From positions 868,001 through 932,000 of the forward strand of contig NZ_SIZW01000042.1 in the NCBI RefSeq assembly GCF_009866805.1: 64,000 nt of DNA, in the 5' to 3' direction. The first letter of the stretch is position 1. Every line of letters begins with the position of its first letter. Source of the stretch: Schauerella aestuarii. Lineage in GTDB: Bacteria; Pseudomonadota; Gammaproteobacteria; Burkholderiales; Burkholderiaceae_B. The notes under the pieces are model-generated. The model did no database searches. It saw only the letters and a list, made by a program, of their open reading frames with translations, and had not been told where the DNA came from. The position numbers were made by a program, and so were the translations under genes. Positions 9,901 to 19,207 of the stretch are shown piece by piece.

Positions 9901-10431
9901 GTGGGGCACCGCAGGCAAGCGCGCTGGCAGGCGGCCGCCAGTCAACCGCAAGCGGGGTTGCTGCGCGAGGCCACCATCGTCGACGACGAACAGCCTCGAT
10001 TGACTGCGCCCCGCGAATCGCAAACCATCTTCGACGATTACGGCTCGGTAGGACTCACGCTCAACCGTCACCCCCTGCATCTGCTGCGTGACGAATTGGG
10101 CAAGCGGCGCTTTGTGACGGCAGCGGTGCTGCGCGACTTTCCCAGCAAGCGCCTGTCGCGCGCCTGTGGGCTCGTCACGATGCGGCAACGACCGCAAACC
10201 GCCAAAGGCACGATCTTCGTCACGCTGGAAGACGAAACCGGCGCCATCAACGTGATCGTGCGTCGCGCCTTGAGCGAGCGGCAACGCAAGGAATTGCTGG
10301 GTGCAACGCTGCTCGGGGTATACGGCATTTGGCAGAACGAAAATAATGTGCGCCACCTGATCGCCGAACGACTGATCGATCTATCGATGCTGCTGGGCGA
10401 TATCGATGCGCCCAGCCGTAATTTTCATTGA
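6943..10431 (+). CDS. dnaE2: DnaE2, error-prone DNA polymerase III alpha subunit
   Basis: C-family error-prone polymerase that extends across lesions with ImuB. Domain order is PHP (from residue 15, YAELTCMSNFTFLRGASHPEQLV), polymerase core with catalytic PDIDVDFEH near residues 480-488, FPRHMSQHPGGFVI and PGPIQGGMVHP stretches, helix-hairpin-helix region, and an OB fold near the end. ATG 6943 overlaps the imuB stop; ATG 6952 (MPPTLFSPE) is an equally good start. At 1162 residues it is roughly 80-130 longer than typical DnaE2. The surplus sits in two Asp/Glu/Pro/Ser-rich insertions within the PHP domain, about residues 71-125 and 140-170, which interrupt VRAYVEARK...LHLIVGS...LTLVLLAQN. Reading frame is intact. 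Confidence 0.93.
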   Translation: MPEMPPTLFSPELAGYAELTCMSNFTFLRGASHPEQLVDRARRLGYAALAITDECSLGGVVRAYVEARKSAKEVQAQDEPSQTDDFPESDTGIEGDTMPGRGSGSGTEPDDDPQDAPVPQADTEPPALHLIVGSTFTLSPPRARAARKHASRSPALPEQAREDGDDTGDDPALTLVLLAQNRDGYGNLSELITLARTRAPKGEYYLTRDDFTQPPTGYAHLAHMPNCLALLTPPYGIDAATLTAQACWLAATFPGRAALGLTLLHRSRDDLHRAAVEQAAAASGLIVAAAGQVEMHTRSRKPLHDVVAAIRLGTPVAECGYALKGNAEQHLRPRLRLARLYPPAALANTLALASRCTFSLKELKYEYPDEIVPDGMTPESFLRQETYAGAALRFPAGLPEKVQIQIEKELDLIAQLRYEAYFLTVYNIVQFARREGILCQGRGSAANSAVCYCLHITEVDPDRTSVLFERFISLERNEPPDIDVDFEHQRREEVIQYIYKTYGRTRAALTAVVIAYRPRSVLRDTGRALGIDADVIDAAAKSHQWWDGKTELLRTFATCGLDAESPIAQQWAALAEMLMGFPRHMSQHPGGFVIARDKLSRLVPIENATMADRSVVQWDKDDLDAIGLLKVDVLALGMLSVIRRALEGVAWRRGRPFAMQDIPDADTHTFDMICEADTVGVFQIESRAQMTMLPRLRPREFYDLVIEVAIVRPGPIQGGMVHPYLRRRQGLEDETYPSEAIREVLKRTMGVPIFQEQVMEIAMKGAGFSGGEADALRRSMAAWKRKGGVEKFRGKLIGGLISRGYAVEFAEAIFRQVEGFGEYGFPESHAASFALLAYASSWLKCHEPEAFLTALLNSQPMGFYSPSQLVQDARRHRVVVQPVDVMHSDWDAVMHLDSLASNEAQSEIQGEVPYHLADHLVPASHNRPYVRLGMNLIKGLQKEAGLRIEQARRQSAFKDVADMARRAGLDRAALEALAAADALRTLVGHRRQARWQAAASQPQAGLLREATIVDDEQPRLTAPRESQTIFDDYGSVGLTLNRHPLHLLRDELGKRRFVTAAVLRDFPSKRLSRACGLVTMRQRPQTAKGTIFVTLEDETGAINVIVRRALSERQRKELLGATLLGVYGIWQNENNVRHLIAERLIDLSMLLGDIDAPSRNFH

Positions 10432-10503
10432 GCCCCCGCCCCCGTTGACGGGAAGCCCTTCTCGCGCACATCGAGGGTTTCTCGAATCATCGCGCGTCAG
10501 AGG

Positions 10504-10634
10504 TTTTCAAGTGCTGAAGATCGATCGGATTCTCAAGCCGTAGAGCGATCAAGTGCTTTCAAATAACGAAGGTCGGTCAAGTGCTTTCGAGAGACGTCGA
10601 TCGATCGCGTGCTTTCAAGTGCTGAAGATCGATC
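10504..10634. repeat. Degenerate repeat cluster built on TCAAGTGCT
   Basis: Between the convergent ends of dnaE2 and dadA, a 22-bp sequence occurs twice without mismatch (10505-10526 and 10613-10634). Two further partial copies containing TCAAGTGCTTTC lie between them (10549-10560 and 10577-10588), so the core word TCAAGTGCT recurs four times at intervals of roughly 28-40 bases. GATCGATC words punctuate it. The last copy overlaps the dadA stop codon. Confidence 0.8.
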
Positions 10635-11880
10635 AAGGTTTGAACGGAGCTGCGTCGATCGGTGTCGATGTTCCGGCGATCAAACGCGTCAACAACGCTG
10701 CGCTGCCACACGCCAGCGTAAAGCCCAAGGCACCTTGCCCAACGTTAACCCAAAGATTATCGGCAGCTGGGCTGTTGCCAATGATGGGCTTGCCTGTCGG
10801 TGTGGCCGGACGCAGTCCCGCCCATGCCACCGCCCTGTCGAGATCCAGATGCGGAAACAAGGCGTGCACCTGCTCCTTGAGCAACGCAATGCGGGCCGGA
10901 TCGATCTTGGCATCGCGGCTACCGATATCCACCATCGCCGCGATGCGCAACACACGCCCGATACGCGCATACACGATGCGGCGTTCGTAATCGGTCACGC
11001 TGATCGACGGCGCACTGGTGTCGTCATCCGCCAACGGCACACTCAGGCTGTATCCCTTCAAAGGATAGATGGGCACGTCATGCCCCACCGGACCGAGCAA
11101 TTGCCGGCTGCCGGTGCCGGTCGCCACCACGTAGGCATCCGCGCGAATGTCGCCCAAGGCCGTCTCAACGGCCTCGATGTGCCGGCCACGCCGGCGCAGC
11201 TTACGCACCGGATTGCTCATCGTCCGCGTAACGTTGGGCAATCCACCCAAAAGATCGAACACGCCTTCGGTAAACAAGCGGCAATCGCCAGCCTCTTCTC
11301 CGGGCGTGAAGATGGCGCCAGCCAGATCGCTGCCCATCGCGGCCAGCGACGGTTCCAATGCCAGTGTTTCGGCAGCGCTCAACACACGCTGTTCAGCGCC
11401 ACGCGCCGCCTGATACGCCACCAGCGCACGCGCCTTTTCAAGCGACTCGGGGCTGCGATAGGCGATGATTTTGCCGTTGCGCACGTGACCGAATTCGATA
11501 GGCGTTTCCGCCAGCCAGGCGTTCATCGTGTCGCGGCTCAAATAGGACAAGCGCAGCATCTGGGCCGTCGTTTCATCCGACACACTCGCCCGGCATGCCT
11601 GCACGAATGCCAGGCTCCACCGCCACTGATGCACATCCATCCGCGGCCGAAACCGCAACGGCGATTCCTGCCGTAGCAACCAGCCCGGCACATTGGGCAA
11701 CACGCCGGGCCCGGCCAGGGGCGCAACATAGCTGTAGCTCAGCTGGCCGCCGTTGGCGAAACTGGACATTTCGGCCGGTCGCTCGCGTGCATCGGTCAAG
11801 GTCACCGTATGGCCCGCTTTGGCCAGACTGTACGCGGTGGTGACGCCGATCACGCCCGCACCAATGACGCAAACATGCAT
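10633..11880 (-). CDS. dadA: D-amino acid dehydrogenase
   Basis: Predicted membrane-associated FAD enzyme oxidising D-amino acids (classically D-alanine) to 2-oxo acids and passing electrons to the quinone pool. The N-terminal dinucleotide-binding motif is VIGAGVIGVTTAYSLAKAGHTV (first 25 residues), followed by the DadA signature SSFANGGQLSYSYVAPLAGPGV. The C-terminal FAD-contact region (WAGLRPATPTGKPIIG ... GQGALGFTLACGSAALL) is present. Length of 415 is standard. ATG 11880 has TAGGAA about 8 bases upstream. The gene is divergent from a LysR regulator 267 bases away, which may control it. No alanine racemase gene adjoins it. Confidence 0.93.
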   Translation of the reverse strand: MHVCVIGAGVIGVTTAYSLAKAGHTVTLTDARERPAEMSSFANGGQLSYSYVAPLAGPGVLPNVPGWLLRQESPLRFRPRMDVHQWRWSLAFVQACRASVSDETTAQMLRLSYLSRDTMNAWLAETPIEFGHVRNGKIIAYRSPESLEKARALVAYQAARGAEQRVLSAAETLALEPSLAAMGSDLAGAIFTPGEEAGDCRLFTEGVFDLLGGLPNVTRTMSNPVRKLRRRGRHIEAVETALGDIRADAYVVATGTGSRQLLGPVGHDVPIYPLKGYSLSVPLADDDTSAPSISVTDYERRIVYARIGRVLRIAAMVDIGSRDAKIDPARIALLKEQVHALFPHLDLDRAVAWAGLRPATPTGKPIIGNSPAADNLWVNVGQGALGFTLACGSAALLTRLIAGTSTPIDAAPFKP

Positions 11881-12023
11881 GGCGTATTCCTATCGAGTAT
11901 GGATTTCTTCGATTTTCAATCGATCGACACACTGAAACAAATACCAATTCAAGCACCACCCATAACCTCAGGCTATGATCTTCACATGCAACGCCGCAGC
12001 TTCGCACACCGCTTTTGAGGTTG

Positions 12024-12068
12024 CCCCGGCAAATACGGTTTTTGACGGTACCCCCGGGCATATACGGT
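12024..12068. promoter_or_regulatory. Paired direct repeats in the dadA/lysR divergent promoter region
   Basis: CCCCGGCAAATACGGT (12024-12039) recurs as CCCCGGGCATATACGGT (12052-12068), start-to-start spacing 28 bases, i.e. close to three helical turns. They lie in the 267-base gap between divergent dadA and the LysR gene, so they could be regulator binding sites. The call is by position and symmetry only. Confidence 0.35.
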
Positions 12069-12147
12069 GTGAGAGATGTCAACGCATGCGATGTGAGCCA
12101 CCACCAGACCCTCGATCCGAAGTGAGACGGCCACCGCGCCAAACCGA

Positions 12148-13235
<1,088 letters not shown>

Positions 13236-13239
<4 letters not shown>

Positions 13240-13697
13240 CTTCGCCCGTCCTTAAAGAGCAACTTTCCCAGGCCATCAAGGACGCCATGCGCGCCCGCGC
13301 CAGCGAACGGTTGACGACGCTTCGCCTGCTTTCCGCCGCGATCAAGCAAAAGGAAGTCGACGAGCGACGCGAAGTGAGCGACGCCGATGTCACGGCCATT
13401 CTTGAAAAACAGGTCAAGCAGCGTCGTGAGTCGATCGCGGCCTACGACCAAGCCGGCCGCACCGAGACAGCCGATCAGGAGCGCGCCGAAATCGTCATCC
13501 TGCAGGAATTTCTGCCCAAGGCCGCCACGCAGGAAGAGATCGACGCTGTGGTCGACGCTGCAGTGGCGGAAGTGCAGGCGACCGGCGTGACGGGCGCTCC
13601 CGCCATGGGCAAGGTGATGGCCATCGTCAAGCAGGCGCTGGCCGGCAAGGCCGAAATGACAGCCGTTTCCAAGCAAGTCAAAACCCGCCTGGGTTAA
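13236..13697 (+). CDS. yqeY: YqeY/GatB-like domain protein
   Basis: Small cytosolic protein of 153 residues with the YqeY fold: an N-terminal helical half (LKEQLSQAIKDAMRARASERLTTLRLLSAAIKQKEVD) and a C-terminal domain related to the tRNA-binding tail of GatB (GAPAMGKVMAIVKQALAGKAEMTAVSKQVKTRL). The family is thought to act near tRNA amidation or as a tRNA-binding factor, but the role is not established. It overlaps the LysR stop by 4 bases (ATGA), so translation is probably coupled. In many proteobacteria yqeY sits between rpsU and dnaG; neither is here. Confidence 0.9.
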
Positions 13698-13710
13698 GCC
13701 AAACCCTCTG

Positions 13711-13727
13711 CCGCCGTACTACGGCGG
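13711..13727. terminator. Short GC hairpin between convergent yqeY and sensor kinase
   Basis: CCGCCG-TACTA-CGGCGG forms a compact hairpin in the 21-base gap between the two convergent stop codons. There is no U-run on either strand, so it is at best a weak bidirectional terminator. Confidence 0.35.
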
Positions 13728-16661
13728 GGTGCGGTTGACCTCGATGGTCAACGCCGCCGCCAACGTATCGATACCGCGCCCGACCGTCGACCAGACGACG
13801 GGCGCTTTTGCTTCGCTCGTGGCAACTTCGATCGCCAGCGCAGCGTCGGCCGACTTGGAGAAACCCATCGAAAACGATGCCCCCTTGATGCGATGCGAGT
13901 GGGCAAACACTCCCTTGCGATCGCGGGACTCGAATGCCGCGCGCAGGCCGCTCATATCCTCGTCGCAGGTTTGCACAAATAGCGCAATCAACGCCGCCGC
14001 ATCGCGACGACCGTCAGCCTGACCTACCCCTTGCTTGTCGACCGGCTGAGCGACCGCCGTATCCTGCTCGCTGTCGCCCGCCGTTACCTGCGTCCTTTCG
14101 GACGCGTCATCGGCCAACGCTTCGGCGACCGATTCGAGCCAGAGGGCCAACGTGTCTTGCAGCAGCACCACATCCAGCGGTTTGAGCATCACCCCATCCA
14201 TGCCACTCTTCAGGCAGCGCTGAACATGCGCCGGCTCGGAATGCGCCGATAGCGCCAGGATGGGCGTGCGCGCGGTGCCCCGCATGCCCTCGTCCAGCCG
14301 CATCCGCCGGGCGACCTCATAGCCATCGGGCTCCGGCATATGACAATCGAGCAGCACCGCATCGAACTCGCCCACTTCCCACGCCGCGAGTCCACTGTCG
14401 CCGCCATCGCACAATTCAAACGTCCACCCCAGCACCCCAAGCTGCGCCGCGACGACTTCGCGATTGACCGGGTTGTCGTCGATCACCAGTAGATGCGGCA
14501 CGCGGACACCATCGATCAACAGCTTGGGCCCCAAGGCTGACGTCTGCGACGCCACATCGCTGTGGCAACCGACGGCAGCGGCATGACCGACGGCATCAAC
14601 GTCGTCGATCTTTCCGGGACCACTCGCGGCCTCATCGGCGTGAGGCGCTGTGCCGCGATCGATCGATCCGGAAGTTGGGTGCGATGAGGGCACCAGATAG
14701 ATATTGGGCGGCGGCTTCGCCGGCAGCCGATCGGCTTCGCGCCGCGCCCCCGCATCGCGCGCGTCAGCCAGGTGCAGCGCGGTGCGCGCGCGGTCTTCGG
14801 CGGGAGGGGAATCGTCGTGGTCAGCATCGCGCCGCAGCTCGCCCGTCTCCACATCCACATCGCCCACGCCCACCATCGGCGTCACGTCACGCAGGGCAGC
14901 CTCCACATGACGATCGGTAGCCGCCAACGTGGCCACATCCAAACCCCGCGCCTCAGGCTGGCCCAACGCCAGTGGCGCCGCACGGCCGGAAGCCGGCACC
15001 GCAACCGGCAGCACGCCCCCCACCCCCACAATGGGAATCGTGAAGATCGCGGACGTGCCTTGCCCCGGGCGCGACGTCAACGCAATATCGCCGCCCATCA
15101 ACGTGACGATCTCGCGGCAGATCGCCAGGCCCAGACCTGTACCCTGCCCTTGCGCGCTCTTGCCCGACTGTTCGTAATCCTCGAAGACGCGATGAATATC
15201 GGCTGCAGCAATGCCTACCCCCGTGTCGCTCACAGTGGTGGTGAGCAGCGCGCCACGCGGGCCCTGCTCCACGCGCAACGCCACATCGATCCGGCCGCTG
15301 TGGGTGAACTTGAGCGCGTTGGAGAGCAGATTGAGCAGCACCTGCCGGTAGCGCCCGCCGTCCACTTCGACCATCAACGGCCGCGGCGCGTCCGTCGCGA
15401 GCAGCACGCCTTTTTGATTGGCCGGCACGCGAAACACGTCAAGCGTTTCGTGCACCAGCGTTGCGATATCGAACGCCGCTGCGGCAACGGAAATCTTGCC
15501 CGCGCGCAGCTTGGACAGGTCGAGCAGATTGTTGACCGTATCCAGCAACACGTGTGCGCCCGTTCGTGCAGTCGCCAGCAAACGCACACGATCGGGCGAA
15601 TCGGGTTGGTGGGACAGCACGTCGATCGGACCGACAACCGCATTCATTGCGGTGCGGATCTCGTGACTCATCACCGCCAGAAAGCGCGACTTTTCTTCGG
15701 CCGCGTGGCGGGCAGCGCGACGTGCCTTGACCGACAGCACCGCCACCGTGATCAGCGAGATTAACAACAGCAGCACTAACGCGCCTTCGCGCCAGTAGTA
15801 GGCCAGCAACGCGCGCGCATTGGGGCGGCCGAAATCGGCCAGATCGAACCAGCGATTGAAGATGACGTCGGTTTCGAGCGCCGTCTGCGCGAGCAGTGCT
15901 TTGTTGAGCACGCTCTGCAGCAACACGGCACGCGGCTGCACGCGCATGCTCAGCACGACCGGCAGATCGGACACCGTACCGGCCACGCTCAATACACCTC
16001 GATAGGCACGCCGCATGACGGGCAGAAACGCGACTTCCGGCCCCATGGCGACATCTGCCTGCCCTTCGATTACGGCCTCCAGCGCGGCGATCGGGCTGTT
16101 GCGAGCGACCATGATCGCACCGGGCACCCGCGTCTCGAGCCAGTCGGCCTCCCGCCCACCCTTCGTGATTGCCACGCGCAAGCCGTCGAGATTGGCCGCT
16201 TCGAGCACCACCGGCTGGGAGTCGCGACCCACCACGATCGTGGCCCCGCTGTAATGCGGCGACACGCGCAACGAATCTCCCAACGGTTCGCTCAAGCGGC
16301 GTTGCCCGGTCAAACCGGGCAACAGATCGATCCAATCGGCGTTGAAGAGCCTGACCGCGTCGGCGCCGGAAGCCGCCGGCACGAAGGCGAATCGCAGCCC
16401 CGTATCCGCCTCGATGGTCTTCAGAAACTCAACCATCAACCCCTGCGGCTTGCCGTTATCGACATACTCGAGCGGGCGCAGATTGGGGTCGACGCTGTAG
16501 CGCACCACCGGCTCCGTCGCGAGCCAGGCCTGCTCCTCGGGCGTGAACGCGATGTTGCCGGCAGCATGCGCCCACGGCGCACCGGCCGCACACACCAGCA
16601 GGATCGTGAGTATGGCGGCCTTTCGCCATGCCCGCAGGCGCCTCATGGCCCTCGTCACCAC
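13719..16661 (-). CDS. BvgS-like hybrid sensor histidine kinase with HPt domain
   Basis: Unorthodox phosphorelay kinase of 980 residues. Order: signal-like segment (residues 8-33), one periplasmic solute-binding (SBP_bac_3) domain starting FTPEEQAWLATEPVVRYSVD, a membrane helix near residue 300, HisKA with VMSHEIRTAMNAV near residue 335, HATPase (GVGIAAADIHRVFEDYEQ ... GTGLGLAI), a linker of about 120 residues rich in Asp/Ala/Pro, receiver with phospho-acceptor in LLDCHMPEPDG near 775, and a C-terminal HPt with HRIKGAS near 925. BvgS and EvgS have this design, usually with two periplasmic domains. The usual Pro of the H-box (HEIRTP) is Ala here. The response-regulator stop overlaps the start as GTGA at 16658; GTG 16661 and ATG 16646 are alternatives. 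The signal sensed is unknown. Confidence 0.9.
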   Translation of the reverse strand: MVTRAMRRLRAWRKAAILTILLVCAAGAPWAHAAGNIAFTPEEQAWLATEPVVRYSVDPNLRPLEYVDNGKPQGLMVEFLKTIEADTGLRFAFVPAASGADAVRLFNADWIDLLPGLTGQRRLSEPLGDSLRVSPHYSGATIVVGRDSQPVVLEAANLDGLRVAITKGGREADWLETRVPGAIMVARNSPIAALEAVIEGQADVAMGPEVAFLPVMRRAYRGVLSVAGTVSDLPVVLSMRVQPRAVLLQSVLNKALLAQTALETDVIFNRWFDLADFGRPNARALLAYYWREGALVLLLLISLITVAVLSVKARRAARHAAEEKSRFLAVMSHEIRTAMNAVVGPIDVLSHQPDSPDRVRLLATARTGAHVLLDTVNNLLDLSKLRAGKISVAAAAFDIATLVHETLDVFRVPANQKGVLLATDAPRPLMVEVDGGRYRQVLLNLLSNALKFTHSGRIDVALRVEQGPRGALLTTTVSDTGVGIAAADIHRVFEDYEQSGKSAQGQGTGLGLAICREIVTLMGGDIALTSRPGQGTSAIFTIPIVGVGGVLPVAVPASGRAAPLALGQPEARGLDVATLAATDRHVEAALRDVTPMVGVGDVDVETGELRRDADHDDSPPAEDRARTALHLADARDAGARREADRLPAKPPPNIYLVPSSHPTSGSIDRGTAPHADEAASGPGKIDDVDAVGHAAAVGCHSDVASQTSALGPKLLIDGVRVPHLLVIDDNPVNREVVAAQLGVLGWTFELCDGGDSGLAAWEVGEFDAVLLDCHMPEPDGYEVARRMRLDEGMRGTARTPILALSAHSEPAHVQRCLKSGMDGVMLKPLDVVLLQDTLALWLESVAEALADDASERTQVTAGDSEQDTAVAQPVDKQGVGQADGRRDAAALIALFVQTCDEDMSGLRAAFESRDRKGVFAHSHRIKGASFSMGFSKSADAALAIEVATSEAKAPVVWSTVGRGIDTLAAALTIEVNRTPP

Positions 16662-17356
16662 GCGACCGATCCGTCGCGCAACGCGGCGAGTTCCGCGATC
16701 GAGCGAATACCGAGCTTCTTGAATGCCGTCTGTTTCTGATTGCTGATGGTTTTCACACTGCGTGAGAACTTAGCGGCTACTTCTCCTACCAGCATGCCGT
16801 CGAGGAAGCAGCGGATGACCTCCTGCTCTCGCCGCGACAAGCGGCCCAACAGCAGTGCCAGCGCGCGGTCGTCGTTATCATCGGCAGGCCGATCGATAGG
16901 AGACGCGCCCGAAGCATCGGCCAGGCCGGCCATGCGCGCCGTGGAAATGTCGCTCAGATACTGCCGCCCCATCGCCACGGATCGCACCGCCATGAGCAGG
17001 CTGCTGACGGGTTCGCGTTTACTGATGAATCCCAATGCGCCGGCCTGGAGCACGAGCGATACGGTGGCCGCGTTGTCGTGCGCCGACGCCACCAGCAGCG
17101 CCACGGCGGGATAGCGGCTGCGCAATGCAGCGATCAAATTGATGCCGTCCACATCGCGGGCGCCCAGGGCGTAATCCATCACCAGCACATCGAGCGCAAG
17201 GCCGGCGCGCAGCGCCCCAGACAAGGCTGCCGACGACTCGAAGAGCCCCGCCACGATGATCGACTCGTCGCGTTGGAGTGCGGCAGCGTAGCCCTCGCGC
17301 ACCACGGCGTGGTCGTCGAGCAGGGCAACACGAATGATCTTTGGCGAATGTGTCAT
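16655..17356 (-). CDS. BvgA-like NarL/FixJ response regulator
   Basis: DNA-binding response regulator of about 233 residues, partner of the downstream kinase. The receiver has the acidic pair in LLDDHAVVREG, phospho-acceptor Asp in VLVMDYALGARDVDG (about residue 59), and the conserved Lys in FISKREP. The C-terminal LuxR-type helix-turn-helix is LSRREQEVIRCFLDGMLVGEVAAKFSRSVKTISNQKQTAFKKLGI. ATG 17356 (MTHSPKIIRVALLDDH) is chosen since the receiver begins there; the frame extends 31 codons further without similarity. It overlaps the kinase start, so the pair is one operon. Target genes cannot be told from the window. Confidence 0.9.
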   Translation of the reverse strand: MTHSPKIIRVALLDDHAVVREGYAAALQRDESIIVAGLFESSAALSGALRAGLALDVLVMDYALGARDVDGINLIAALRSRYPAVALLVASAHDNAATVSLVLQAGALGFISKREPVSSLLMAVRSVAMGRQYLSDISTARMAGLADASGASPIDRPADDNDDRALALLLGRLSRREQEVIRCFLDGMLVGEVAAKFSRSVKTISNQKQTAFKKLGIRSIAELAALRDGSVAW

Positions 17357-17458
17357 GGCTCTCGTGGGTGTTGCGCCAGCCCGCGGACGACGTTGGGAGA
17401 ACAGTCTAGCAGCGCCGCGCGCTTCCCAAAAGCGCGGGGATGTCGGCAAACGTCGGCG

Positions 17459-18610
17459 TCACTCGGCAAACAAATCCCCTTGCGAAGGGCCGATGTCTTC
17501 TTCGGCCGCGCCCGCGCCCGACAGCGCCCCTATACGCACGCCCAGCAACCGGATGCGCTGGTCGGCCGGCACGCGGCGGGTACATTCGGCGGCGGCGCGG
17601 CGGATCACGGCCGCATCGGCGGTCGCCACGGGCAACGTCACGTCCCGCGTCACCGTCCGAAAATCCGCATATCGAAGTTTGATGCCGATGGTGCGGCCCA
17701 CGCACCCCTTGCGCCGCAGATCGTCGGCCACCTTGGCGCACAGCTCGGCGAACTTGACCGTGAGCACGTCGCGATCGTGACGCGTATGCAAATCGCGTTC
17801 GAAGGTGGTTTCGCGGCTGATCGATTTCGGGTCGGAGTGCGTACTGATCTCACGATCGTCGATGCCGCGCGCCGCGTTGTGAAGCCATGCGGCGTACGTG
17901 CGGCCGAAATTCGCCTGCAGCAGGTCGGCGCTCGCTCGTGCGATATCGGCCACCGTATGGATGCCGAGCAGGCTCAATTTCTCGCTCGCCTTGGGGCCGA
18001 TGCCATTGATCTTGCGCGCGGCCAGCGGCCAGATTCGGGCCTCGATATCGTCATGCGTGAGCACGGTCAGCCCATTGGGCTTATCGAGTTCGCTGCTGAT
18101 CTTGGCCAGTAATTTATTGGGCGCCACACCGATCGAACAGGTCAGGCCCGTTGCCGTGTGCACCGCTTCTTTGATGCGCGCGGCCAACGCCCAGGTTTCA
18201 CCTGACTCCGGCGTCAGATCGATATAGATTTCGTCGATGCCGCGATCTTCGATCAGCGGCGCGATACTCGCCACGGCCGCCTTGAACAAGCGCGAATAAT
18301 GCCGATAAGCATCGAAGTCGGCCGGCAGCAAAATCGCTTCGGGCGCCAATTGCGCGGCTTTCATCAGGCCCATGGCGGAAAACACACCCAGGGCGCGCGC
18401 TTCATAGGTCGAGGTGGTCACCACGCCGCGCCCGGCATACCCCTGCAGCTTGGGAAACAGACGGCCGTCGTGTTCGCGGTCGGCTGGCTGAGCCGAGCGG
18501 CCGCCGATCACCACTGGCAGCCCTTTGAGTTCGGGATAGCGCAGCAGCTCCACAGACGCGTAGAAAGCGTCCATGTCGAGATGGGCAATACGGCGGGTAG
18601 CGGCGGTCAT
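17459..18610 (-). CDS. dinB: DNA polymerase IV
   Basis: Y-family translesion polymerase of about 383 residues. The palm contains HLDMDAFYASVE at the N-terminus and DRGIDEIYIDL, where Gly replaces the usual Ser of SIDE while the two catalytic carboxylates remain. Further family marks are GVVTTSTYEARALGV, TCSIGVAPNKLLAKI and the helix-hairpin-helix GIGPKASEKLSLLGIHTVADI. ATG 18610 (MTAATRRIAHLDMD) is used; a TTG five codons upstream is less likely. The C-terminal SQGDLF resembles a beta-clamp-binding peptide (QxxLF). No good LexA box was found in the 89-base gap before the divergent thioesterase, unlike imuA. Confidence 0.93.
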   Translation of the reverse strand: MTAATRRIAHLDMDAFYASVELLRYPELKGLPVVIGGRSAQPADREHDGRLFPKLQGYAGRGVVTTSTYEARALGVFSAMGLMKAAQLAPEAILLPADFDAYRHYSRLFKAAVASIAPLIEDRGIDEIYIDLTPESGETWALAARIKEAVHTATGLTCSIGVAPNKLLAKISSELDKPNGLTVLTHDDIEARIWPLAARKINGIGPKASEKLSLLGIHTVADIARASADLLQANFGRTYAAWLHNAARGIDDREISTHSDPKSISRETTFERDLHTRHDRDVLTVKFAELCAKVADDLRRKGCVGRTIGIKLRYADFRTVTRDVTLPVATADAAVIRRAAAECTRRVPADQRIRLLGVRIGALSGAGAAEEDIGPSQGDLFAE

Positions 18611-18699
18611 GGGCCGGTCAATCAAATAAAGTGTTCAAACCGAATATTATTGCCGCTGATCCGAGCGACTGCGGCAACTGACCTCTTTGCATATCTCCG

Positions 18700-19128
18700 A
18701 TGACCGATACCTTATCTTCCACGTCCCCCACCCTGTTTTTCGGTTGGGATATTCCCTTCATGGCGTACGTTGGCCTGGTGCCGATCAGTCTTGATGAAAA
18801 CGGTATGCGCGGCAGATTGCCGTTCAAACCCGAACTCACGAATAATCGCGGCGATGTGCATGGTGGCACGTTGATGAGCGTGCTGGATTTTGCCATGGGA
18901 TCGGCAGCGCGCTTCGGCACCGACACCGGCAGCGGGGTCGCCACCATCAATATGAACACGGATTTTCTGTCGCCCGGCACCGGCGACCTGTCGATCGAGG
19001 GGCGCTGCACCCGCCGTGGCCGCTCGATCGCCTTCTGCGAAGGTGTCATTTACGACAGCCAGGGCCAGGTCGTGGCGCGGTCGACCGCAGCATTCAAAAT
19101 CCTGCAACGCCGTCCCGGCGGCGATTGA
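18700..19128 (+). CDS. PaaI-type hotdog-fold thioesterase
   Basis: Predicted acyl-CoA thioesterase of 142 residues. The hotdog signature is [23 protein letters not shown], in which the HGG turn and following Asp/Ser on the central helix form the usual catalytic site, followed by strands ending in STAAFKIL. The first 12 residues are Thr/Ser-rich and possibly disordered. It is divergent from dinB. Substrate is not predictable: members act on phenylacetyl-CoA, medium-chain or aromatic acyl-CoAs. Confidence 0.85.
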   Translation: MTDTLSSTSPTLFFGWDIPFMAYVGLVPISLDENGMRGRLPFKPELTNNRGDVHGGTLMSVLDFAMGSAARFGTDTGSGVATINMNTDFLSPGTGDLSIEGRCTRRGRSIAFCEGVIYDSQGQVVARSTAAFKILQRRPGGD

Positions 19129-19161
19129 GCACACCCAGCAGTGCCGCTCGCCCGATACGAC

Positions 19162-19203
19162 CCGGTCAATGCAATCCGGTCAGTGCAATCCGGTCAGTGC
19201 ACG
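19162..19203. repeat. Three tandem copies of a 14-bp unit
   Basis: CCGGTCAATGCAAT, CCGGTCAGTGCAAT and CCGGTCAGTGCACG follow each other without gap between the thioesterase stop and the downstream end of the lipoprotein gene. No function is suggested by the sequence. Confidence 0.85.
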
Positions 19204-19207
19204 CCGC

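Noticed and set aside
18611-18699. Possible LexA box before dinB
   Set aside because: CTG and CAG-like words are present but not with the 10-base spacing or flanking consensus.
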